Assembly: GCA_047975025.1 (NCBI GenBank)
Contig: JBKECY010000008.1
Coordinates: 1-21,196, forward strand
DNA length: 21,196 bases
DNA from: JBKECY01 sp047975025
GTDB taxonomy: Bacteria; Bacillota; Clostridia; Lachnospirales; Lachnospiraceae
Reading direction: 5' to 3'
The notes under the pieces were generated by a model that made no database searches, was not told the origin of the DNA, and was given only the letters and a program-made list of their open reading frames with translations. Shown piece by piece: positions 15,860 through 21,196 of this stretch (position 1 is its first letter; the number at the start of each line of letters is the position of its first letter). The translations under genes were made by a program, and so were the position numbers.

Positions 15860-17671
15860 ATGATAAGAGAGAATCTGGATTCGATTCAGACAATGGTACT
15901 CCCGGACCCTGGCTCCAGTGATAAGGTGCAATTATATTATCGGCTGCTCACTGACAGAGGACTTGAGATCAGGGAACAAGATCTCGTACTTGGCAGAGGC
16001 AGCGTACTGGCTTTTGATACGTACTTTAACGCATTTTCAGTTGGAAAATGGGGTCTTTATTCTGTGTTGGACGGGATAGAGGCGAAAGTCAGTGCGACAG
16101 GAGCTCTTAGAATCTCCTGCAAATATAAATATCTGAGCAATGATACCGTAGTTGAAGAACTGCTGCATGAGGTGTGTGTGGAGTCTGCTGATTTCATCTA
16201 TCAAGTCTGCGGGCAGTTTCCGATGCAGACGACAGGAATGTATTATCTGGAGATCGAAGCATTACAGGATAGTGTGCTGCGCGATATCAGTTATTGTCCG
16301 GTGACGAAACAGACGCCCAGAGAGATTCGGCTGGCACTTGGAATCTGCACCTATAAGAGGGAAAAGTACCTGTTCAGGAATCTGGATGAAATCAAAGCCG
16401 AAATCCTGCATAATGCGGATTCGCCGCTTCGGGACAAACTGACGGTCTATGTATCAGATAATGGGAATTCAATAGACTCCTATGATACCACAGAAGCGAT
16501 ACGGATTTTTCCGAACAAGAATACGGGAGGAGCCGGAGGATTTACCAGAACAATCATTGAGGCTCTGCCGGGGGAACACACGCATATTATACTGATGGAT
16601 GATGATGTGGTCATACGCCCCTATGTTCTGGAGCGAACCTGGCATTTTCTGCGTTTCCTGCAAGAAGCCTATGAGGGCTGCCAGCTGGCAGGGGGCCTGC
16701 TGCGCTTAGACAGACCGGGCATACAGTATGAATCCGGTGCACAGTGGAATGAGGGAAGAATCGTTGCTTTAAAGCACAACGTTGATTTGCGGGATACCGT
16801 ACAGTTGCTTAGAAATGAGAATGAAGATGTAAAAACAGAATACTCCGGGTGGTGGTACTGCTGCATACCGCGGACCCAAATCAGTGAAGACAATCTGCCG
16901 CTCCCCATCTTTATCCATAGAGATGATATTGAGTATGGATTGCGTATTGGGACCGGATTTCTGAGTTTAAACGGTATAGGGGTATGGCACGAAGCTTTTG
17001 AAAATAAGATGCCCGGTGCACAGGAATACTACGCAATTCGCAATCTGTGCATTACCAATGCGATACATGCGCCGAGCTATTCGGCACGAAGACTGAAGCG
17101 CCTCTTACTGCGGTGGGTAACCGGTAATATTGTGAGATACCGATATCGGTATGTGAACATGAATCTAAAAGGTGCTATTGATTTCTGCAAGGGAATCGAC
17201 TGGCTTATGCGGACAGATGCACAAAAGCTGCACATGTCGTTGATGAGGCAGGATTATCAGTATTCTACTTTACAGGAGATTCTGGAGCAAAATGCACTTC
17301 CTGCACAGCTGCTTCGTGATACGACAGGTCAGGAAACAGAGCAGCCGCCGGAGATGAAGCACCCGACCGGCATCTTGCAGCGATGCAGCCTGAACGGACT
17401 GCTCCTGCCTGCCGAGCGGACGATACCAGTCGTGGTTCCGCATGCCTCCGTTGACCAGTATTATAGAAAAAAGCATGTGATATGCCGGGATACAGCCGGC
17501 AAAGCGCTGTTGTTCAGGCGTGATGTAAGCCAGATCTTCAAGTGTTACCGAAAATTATTCCGTACCTTTCGAGAGATTGATAAAAGCTATGAGAATGCCC
17601 GTCAGGAATACAAGAGCCGGTATAAGCAGATGACCGCAGTTGATTTCTGGTGGCAATATCTGGATATATAA
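15860..17671 (+). CDS. GlfT2-like galactofuranosyltransferase B
   Basis: A 603-residue paralogue of the product of 8571-10382. A beta-rich N-terminal domain (about 20-148, with FDTYFNAFSVGKW matching ADTYFNFFSYEKW in A) is followed by a GT-A domain starting LALGICTYKREKY (158-170), NTGGAGGFTR (221-230), DDD (247-249), WWYCCIP (331-337), FIHRDDIEYGLR (351-362) and GVWHEAFENK (374-383). These match the metal-binding, acidic DD and WH elements of GlfT2. It sits directly upstream of glf, which makes UDP-Galf, the strongest evidence for the donor. Two paralogues in one operon suggest either starter and polymerase roles, as for mycobacterial GlfT1 and GlfT2, or two different Galf linkages. TGAGG precedes ATG 15860. 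An ATG 4 nt earlier is out of frame. Confidence 0.86.
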   Translation: MIRENLDSIQTMVLPDPGSSDKVQLYYRLLTDRGLEIREQDLVLGRGSVLAFDTYFNAFSVGKWGLYSVLDGIEAKVSATGALRISCKYKYLSNDTVVEELLHEVCVESADFIYQVCGQFPMQTTGMYYLEIEALQDSVLRDISYCPVTKQTPREIRLALGICTYKREKYLFRNLDEIKAEILHNADSPLRDKLTVYVSDNGNSIDSYDTTEAIRIFPNKNTGGAGGFTRTIIEALPGEHTHIILMDDDVVIRPYVLERTWHFLRFLQEAYEGCQLAGGLLRLDRPGIQYESGAQWNEGRIVALKHNVDLRDTVQLLRNENEDVKTEYSGWWYCCIPRTQISEDNLPLPIFIHRDDIEYGLRIGTGFLSLNGIGVWHEAFENKMPGAQEYYAIRNLCITNAIHAPSYSARRLKRLLLRWVTGNIVRYRYRYVNMNLKGAIDFCKGIDWLMRTDAQKLHMSLMRQDYQYSTLQEILEQNALPAQLLRDTTGQETEQPPEMKHPTGILQRCSLNGLLLPAERTIPVVVPHASVDQYYRKKHVICRDTAGKALLFRRDVSQIFKCYRKLFRTFREIDKSYENARQEYKSRYKQMTAVDFWWQYLDI

Positions 17672-17724
17672 GGCTGCGAAGAAAAAGAAATCTGCAACTA
17701 TTAAAATGAGCAAGGAGAAAAAAG

Positions 17725-18825
17725 ATGAAGTATGATTATCTGATTGTTGGAGCTGGGCTGTTCGGTGCGATTTTTGCATATGAGGCCAAAAAAGCAGGGA
17801 AAAAATGTCTTGTAATTGACAAAAGAAACCACATTGCCGGTAATATTTACTGTGAGGATCTGGAAGGAATTCATGTGCATAAATACGGCGCTCATATTTT
17901 CCATACCAGTAACAAAGAAGTGTGGAACTACATTAATCAGTTTGCAGAGTTCAATAATTATATCAATTCTCCGGTCGCAATTTATAAAGATGAATTGTAT
18001 AATCTTCCATTCAACATGAATACATTCAGTAAGATGTGGGGCATCAAAACTCCGCAGGAAGCGAAAGACAAGATTGCAGAGCAGATTCGCGAGCTGAATA
18101 TTACAGAGCCGCAGAATCTGGAGGAGCAGGCACTTTCCTTAGTCGGAACGGACGTTTACGAGAAATTGATCAATGGATACACACAAAAACAATGGGGACG
18201 CAGCTGCAAAGAACTCCCGGCGTTTATCATTAAGCGTCTGCCACTGCGTTTTACGTATGATAATAACTATTTCAATGATCGGTTCCAGGGAATTCCTATG
18301 GGAGGCTATACCCCTATCGTAGAAAAAATGTTGGAAGGAACCGATGTATTGCTGAATACGGATTACTTCACCTATCGCAGAGAGAACCCGGAGATTGCCG
18401 GTAAAACACTGTTTACCGGTATGATTGATGAATTCTTTGAATATAAGCTTGGCACGCTGGAATATCGTACCGTCCGCTTTGAAACAGAAGTAAAAGATAT
18501 GGAGAACTTCCAGGGAAATGCAGTCGTTAACTATACCGAACAGGAAGTGCCCTACACCCGTATCATAGAACATAAGCATTTTGAATACGGAACGCAGCCT
18601 AAGACTGTTATTTCCAGAGAATACTCATCTGAATGGAAGCCTGGAATTGAGCCCTACTATCCAATCAACGATGAGAAGAATGGTGCGTTGTATCAGCAAT
18701 ACAAGGAACTCTCAGAGCAAGAATCTGATGTGATCTTCGGCGGAAGACTGGGACATTATAAGTATTATGATATGGATAAGGTAATTGAGGCAGCACTTAG
18801 TACAGTACAAGAAGAGTTAAAATAA
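17725..18825 (+). CDS. glf: UDP-galactopyranose mutase
   Basis: A 366-residue flavoenzyme that converts UDP-galactopyranose to UDP-galactofuranose in the cytoplasm through a flavin-sugar adduct. The FAD-binding GAGLFG (9-14) and VIDKRNHIAGN (30-40) are followed by YGAHIFHTSN (54-63), INGYTQKQWG (149-158), the mobile-loop region KRLPLRFTYDNNYF (170-183), PMGGYT (191-196) and, near the end, GGRLGHYKYYDMDKVI with the second FAD contact. Length and motifs match prokaryotic Glf throughout. AAGGAGA precedes ATG 17725. It supplies the donor for the two GlfT2-like enzymes in the operon. UDP-galactose must come from a GalE-type epimerase elsewhere, as none is in the window. Confidence 0.98.
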   Translation: MKYDYLIVGAGLFGAIFAYEAKKAGKKCLVIDKRNHIAGNIYCEDLEGIHVHKYGAHIFHTSNKEVWNYINQFAEFNNYINSPVAIYKDELYNLPFNMNTFSKMWGIKTPQEAKDKIAEQIRELNITEPQNLEEQALSLVGTDVYEKLINGYTQKQWGRSCKELPAFIIKRLPLRFTYDNNYFNDRFQGIPMGGYTPIVEKMLEGTDVLLNTDYFTYRRENPEIAGKTLFTGMIDEFFEYKLGTLEYRTVRFETEVKDMENFQGNAVVNYTEQEVPYTRIIEHKHFEYGTQPKTVISREYSSEWKPGIEPYYPINDEKNGALYQQYKELSEQESDVIFGGRLGHYKYYDMDKVIEAALSTVQEELK

Positions 18826-18844
18826 AGAAAACGGAAGTACGAGC

Positions 18845-19249
18845 ATGAAAAAATATGAAGCACTGATCAAGCAGGTCCTCCGTTTTGGAGTCGTTGGCGG
18901 CATGGCCTTTCTCATTGATTATGTTACGCTGTTCCTTCTGACGGAATTTGTAGGCATTAATTATTTGATTTCAGGAGCAATCTCATTTGTACTGTCTGTC
19001 ATATTCAGCTATATTCTGAGTGTCAGATGGGTATACCAGACGAATCGCAAGATGAATAAACGTCTTGAATTCATTGTGTTTGTTATTCTTAGTCTTATTG
19101 GACTGGGAATCAATCAGGCAATCATGTGGCTGGGGGTAGACAAGATGGGATATTACTATATGATCGTAAAGATTTTTGCAACGGCCATTGTGATGGTATA
19201 TAATTTTGTGACCAGAAAGTTGTTCCTTGAAGAGCGTAAAACAGCATAG
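18845..19249 (+). CDS. GtrA-family membrane protein
   Basis: A 134-residue four-helix membrane protein (about 13-33, 39-61, 75-95, 101-121) with the family start KQVLRFGVVGGMAFLIDY (9-26) and the end VYNFVTRKLFLF-like VYNFVTRKLFLE. GtrA proteins are implicated in flipping polyprenyl-phosphate sugars or in recruiting glycosyltransferases at the membrane. Mycobacterial Rv3789, encoded near the galactan export genes, is a member. Here it may help place polyprenyl-linked sugars on the outer face for side-chain addition, but no partner transferase with a multi-helix GT-C fold is present. The ribosome site (CGGAAG) is weak and lies in the 19-bp gap after glf. It is the last gene of the operon, 26 bp before the terminator. 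Confidence 0.92.
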   Translation: MKKYEALIKQVLRFGVVGGMAFLIDYVTLFLLTEFVGINYLISGAISFVLSVIFSYILSVRWVYQTNRKMNKRLEFIVFVILSLIGLGINQAIMWLGVDKMGYYYMIVKIFATAIVMVYNFVTRKLFLEERKTA

Positions 19250-19275
19250 CGGTAGTAGATATAGCGATAAAAAAG

Positions 19276-19309
19276 CCTTGTGACCTTGGATTGTCACAGG
19301 GATTTTTTT
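19276..19309. terminator. Bidirectional intrinsic terminator between convergent genes
   Basis: CCTTGTGAC (19276-19284) pairs with GTCACAGGG (19293-19301) through 9 bp, including one G-T wobble, with an 8-nt loop. Seven T follow on the plus strand (19303-19309). Six A precede it (19269-19274), giving a U-run for minus-strand transcription. The last codons and TGA stop (19296-19294) of the minus-strand isomerase gene lie inside the structure. Confidence 0.9.
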
Positions 19310-20112
19310 AGAATACGGATATCTTCACGCAGTAATTCATAGGGATTTTCCGCCTGTAACCGAAGCGGCAGTCGGTCGTAGTAGTTCTCCAACAGGATGT
19401 AGCCTGTAAATTCCTGTTCCTTTAGCCAGTCAATGGTATTGAAAAAGGAGGAGGAGCCCGTACCGAGCAGGCTGCCGCTTAGCGCGCTGGTTCCGTCCTT
19501 AACATGCAGCTGAGGGCACATGCTGGGATAGAGCTCTTCAAGAATATGAAGCTGGTTATAGCCGCGGAACAATTTATAATTCTGACTGTCAAAATAAAGA
19601 TAGAAATTCTTTCGGTCGACTCTGCGCTGCAAAGCTTTAAAAGACACAGGAGGCATCAGGTTCTCACTGGCAACCGAAATGCCATAAGAGCCGGCTTCAT
19701 CGCAGAGATACTGTAACGCCAGAGCACTTCTTATAAGCTCGGCCTCCGTTGTCATTTCACTTGCGGCAAAGGCCGGTACCTGAATTACCTGCGCCCCGAG
19801 TGCTTTGGCGGTAGGAACCGCCCGGCGCAGCAAACCCCAGACAATATCGTATTCCTTAGTGCCTTTTATGGCATGCATTGGGATATTATCAAAATCATTC
19901 AGTGCTATGGCACAATATTCGATACCATAGGTCTGCTGCTCTTTTAGATAGAATTTCTGCATTTGCGGATAGGTGAGCGGATAGTCATTTTCGTAGAGCC
20001 CCACTTTCAAGGAGAGAGCCTGCAAGCCGACTTCAGCTGCAATCTGTGTGGCATAGAGCCCGCCTCCGGGGAGTGCCCAGTCACAGGCACCAATAGTGAT
20101 GGAAGATTTCAT
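19294..20112 (-). CDS. Sugar phosphate isomerase/epimerase-like TIM-barrel protein
   Basis: A 272-residue protein of the xylose-isomerase-like/AP endonuclease 2 superfamily. Candidate divalent-metal ligands appear in the expected order: E150 (VASENL), D175 (YFDSQN), H203 (QLHVKDG) and E242 (LLENYYD). The opening SITIGACDW and GLQALSLKVG give the first two strands. Members isomerise or epimerise free or phosphorylated sugars, inositols or related ketoses. The substrate cannot be inferred. ATG 20112 has AGGAG 7 nt upstream (20120-20124). It lies downstream of an AraC-type regulator gene in the same direction, separated by 280 bp with its own promoter, so carbohydrate-inducible control is likely. 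It converges on the glycan operon and has no evident link to glycan synthesis. Confidence 0.88.
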   Translation of the reverse strand: MKSSITIGACDWALPGGGLYATQIAAEVGLQALSLKVGLYENDYPLTYPQMQKFYLKEQQTYGIEYCAIALNDFDNIPMHAIKGTKEYDIVWGLLRRAVPTAKALGAQVIQVPAFAASEMTTEAELIRSALALQYLCDEAGSYGISVASENLMPPVSFKALQRRVDRKNFYLYFDSQNYKLFRGYNQLHILEELYPSMCPQLHVKDGTSALSGSLLGTGSSSFFNTIDWLKEQEFTGYILLENYYDRLPLRLQAENPYELLREDIRILKKSL

Positions 20113-20191
20113 AGGTATACTCCTGTGTTCTATTCATTGGTGATTTAGATATGTTTAGTATAAGGGACAGGATGAATTGGGAGTTAGTGTA

Positions 20192-20210
20192 TTTTGCTTT
20201 GTTTCAAAGC
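20192..20210. repeat. Third copy of the TTTTGCTTTGT motif, with a small palindrome
   Basis: TTTTGCTTTGT (20192-20202) repeats the arm of the inverted repeat at 20286-20328. It overlaps the short palindrome GCTTTG-TTT-CAAAGC (20196-20210). It lies in the predicted leader of the minus-strand isomerase gene, about 80 bp from the other copies. A candidate regulator site. Confidence 0.5.
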
Positions 20211-20251
20211 TAATACGGGGAAATTTTATGCTATTTTGTATATTGTTGCGC

Positions 20252-20280
20252 TATATACTTGAAAAACAAACAGTTGACAA
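20252..20280 (-). promoter_or_regulatory. Predicted promoter of the isomerase gene
   Basis: On the minus strand, TTGTCA (20280-20275), a 17-bp spacer, then TATATA (20257-20252). Transcription would start near 20245, leaving a leader of about 130 nt before ATG 20112. A second possible -10, TATACT (20162-20157), lacks a matching -35 and could be activator-dependent. Confidence 0.6.
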
Positions 20281-20285
20281 AAAAA

Positions 20286-20328
20286 ATACACAAAGCAAAT
20301 GGTGAATCAGGACTTTTGCTTTGTGTAT
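20286..20328. repeat. 14-bp perfect inverted repeat: AraC-gene terminator and/or operator
   Basis: ATACACAAAGCAAA (20286-20299) and TTTGCTTTGTGTAT (20315-20328) are perfectly complementary, with a 15-nt spacer. Read on the minus strand, the structure lies 65 nt after the regulator stop and is followed by eight T (20286-20279), as in an intrinsic terminator, though the stem is AT-rich and the loop long. It also lies directly upstream of the isomerase -35 element. Its arm recurs at 20192-20202, which suggests a protein-binding site. Confidence 0.6.
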
Positions 20329-20392
20329 GTGTATAGTTTGTGTTAAAGTGATAGTATCTGCAAATTAGACACTATATGGTCGGCAGAGCATT

Positions 20393-21076
20393 CTATCCAG
20401 AAGTACCTGCTTTGTTTTGAAAATACTGCCTGTATTGCGAAGGGGTCATTCCGACATACTTCTTAAAGGTTACATTAAAATGACAGTTATCGCTAAATCC
20501 CAGTGTTTCGCTGATTTCTCCAATCAGCATGGAAGTGTTCATCAGGAGATTCTGTGACTCACCGATTTTTCGATGCATCACATATTTCATGGGAGACAGA
20601 CCCGTCTGTGTCTTGTAGATATGAGAAAGATAATAATAGCTCATATGGAATTTTTCTCCCAGCTCCTTTAATGTAACCGACTCCATAAGATGCTGTTCCA
20701 GATAGGCGGTAATTTCCTGAATCAAAGATTCGTGGGTACTTCGGACGGACAATCTGGACTGATTTAATGTGTGAAGTTTTTCATATATGATATGCAAAAG
20801 AGCGTCAGCCAGTCGGGTACATGCGTATGGATTGCCGGATTCCTGTGAGTCTAGTTCGTGAAGTGCCAACATGATATGCTTCACACTGCTTTCATCTTCA
20901 GAAAAATACAAAATAGGATTGCAGGAAGCATCCATAAGTGAATTCGGTGGCAGGCAAGGCAGACTTAGTTGATCCAAAACACAACAGTAGCTCTGCATTG
21001 GATGATTTTGAAAAGGCGATTCGCCATGCAAGGTGCCTGCATTGCACACGACTAGATTACCGGCCTGCAAAGTATA
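20393..21076 (-). pseudogene. AraC-family transcriptional regulator, 5' end removed by IS insertion
   Basis: About 227 codons of an AraC-type regulator remain. The N-terminal portion is the end of a cupin-type sensor domain (YTLQAGNLVVCNAGTLHGE, residue numbers from TTG 21070: 1-17). The C-terminal double helix-turn-helix domain is complete: first HTH about 133-155 (TLKELGEKFHMSYYYLSHIYK), second about 183-206, and the family end GMTPSQYRQYF (207-217). Full members have about 30-60 more N-terminal residues carrying the first cupin strands. Those are replaced by the IS256 tip. No ATG or GTG start exists in the frame before the TTG, so a normal protein is unlikely, though a truncated DNA-binding form could be made. 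It probably regulated the downstream isomerase gene (inference). Confidence 0.8.
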
Positions 21077-21092
21077 GGGACTATCCCAAAGA

Positions 21093-21121
21093 TTGTGTAA
21101 ACCTTCAAACTGATGTAAGAT
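21093..21121 (+). promoter_or_regulatory. Candidate transposase promoter inside the IS256 tip
   Basis: TTGTGT (21093-21098), 17 bp, TAAGAT (21116-21121). The hexamers match consensus at 3 and 4 of 6 positions, so it would be weak. A start near 21128 would exclude the left arm of the hairpin at 21099-21143. Confidence 0.4.
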
Positions 21122-21143
21122 AATTACAACAGTTTGGAGGTTT
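21099..21143 (+). promoter_or_regulatory. Hairpin occluding the transposase Shine-Dalgarno
   Basis: AAACCTTCAAACTG (21099-21112) pairs with CAGTTTGGAGGTTT (21130-21143) over 14 bp with a single G-U wobble (21105/21137) and a 17-nt loop. The right arm contains the whole GGAGG ribosome site (21136-21140) that lies 6 nt before ATG 21147. RNA that reads in from outside would fold and hide the site. RNA started inside the element would lack the left arm. Three more T follow the stem, so weak termination is an alternative. Confidence 0.7.
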
Positions 21144-21146
21144 TTT

Positions 21147-21196
21147 ATGGCAAGAAGAAGAGAGGAATCACCACAGAAAAAAGCAATGCGTGAAAT
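21147..21196 (+). CDS. IS256-family transposase, N-terminal fragment (runs off window)
   Basis: ATG 21147, with GGAGG 6 nt upstream, opens MARRREESPQKKAMRE. This resembles the start of mutator/IS256-type transposases of Clostridia as I recall them. Only 16 complete codons are visible, so the call rests on this start, the strong ribosome site and the tip sequence before it. Confidence 0.68.
   Translation, partial: MARRREESPQKKAMRE

Larger units (their letters stand above)
21077..21196 (+). mobile_element. IS256-family insertion sequence, left tip only
   Basis: The element begins about GGGACTATCCCAAAGATTG (21077-21095). Its ATTGTGTAAA (21092-21101) lies 15 nt from the tip, as I recall for the terminal repeat of IS256. 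A transposase gene starts at 21147. The exact first base is uncertain by 1-3 nt because no uninterrupted copy of the host gene is available. The far end and the 8-9 bp target duplication are outside the window. Confidence 0.72.

Noticed and set aside
6253..19249. Wzx/Wzy-type capsule locus
   Set aside because: No Wzx flippase, Wzy polymerase or chain-length regulator is present. The ABC permease/ATPase pair indicates the transporter-dependent route.
20274..20302. Plus-strand promoter from perfect TTGACA at 20274-20279
   Set aside because: No -10 hexamer at 16-18 bp (AAATGG region) and no plus-strand gene downstream.
21071..21196. Open minus-strand frame continuing upstream from the AraC gene to the window edge, reading HQFEGLHNLWDSPYTL
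   Set aside because: It superficially resembles a cupin start, but it is the reverse of the IS256 tip and transposase gene and has no start codon. It is a chance open frame.
1..21196. CRISPR array, rRNA, tRNA, phage or integrase genes
   Set aside because: No regularly spaced repeats, no tRNA-like clover sequence recognised, and no phage structural or recombinase gene apart from the two IS transposase starts.

Overview
The window is about 21.2 kb from a Bacillota bacterium, most likely a gut Clostridia/Lachnospiraceae-type organism. This rests on AGGAGG-type ribosome sites, TTGACA/TATAAT-like promoters, moderate GC, and the protein families seen. No rRNA, tRNA or CRISPR was seen, so the genus cannot be fixed. 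Both edges run into insertion sequences: an IS3-family tip at 1-121 (minus) and an IS256-family tip at about 21077-21196 (plus). Each has cut the 5' end off the adjacent host gene, a GT4 glycosyltransferase on the left and an AraC-type regulator on the right. The near-identical lengths of the two IS tips (about 120 nt) suggest the window is a whole contig that stopped at two multicopy repeats.

Region 1 (122-6080, plus): truncated GT4 glycosyltransferase, PAP2 phosphatase, then two tandem histidine kinase/OmpR response regulator pairs that look like an old duplication. A strong intrinsic terminator (6118-6146) closes it.

Region 2 (6170-19309, plus): a ten-gene surface-glycan operon. It has a promoter at 6170-6198 and an internal promoter under a near-perfect palindrome at 8424-8457. 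In order: large polyprenyl-phosphate sugar-1-P transferase (chain priming), GT2, GlfT2-like galactofuranosyltransferase A, a 920-residue fusion (2x[4Fe-4S] ferredoxin, FrhB-like, polysaccharide pyruvyl transferase, ILEI/FAM3-like domain), GT2, ABC permease (Wzm), ABC ATPase (Wzt, short form), GlfT2-like transferase B, UDP-galactopyranose mutase (glf), and GtrA. Together these would prime a lipid-linked glycan, make UDP-galactofuranose, build a galactofuranose-containing chain, probably modify it with pyruvate, and export it by ABC transporter. The parts list (two GlfT-type enzymes, Glf, Wzm/Wzt, GtrA) strikingly parallels the mycobacterial arabinogalactan galactan system and is the main biological finding.

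Region 3 (19294-21076, minus): a sugar phosphate isomerase/epimerase-like TIM-barrel protein and the truncated AraC-type regulator. Between them lie 280 bp holding a promoter, a 14-bp perfect inverted repeat and a third copy of its half-site. The right-hand IS256 tip carries a hairpin that pairs over the transposase Shine-Dalgarno, apparently protecting the element from read-through expression.
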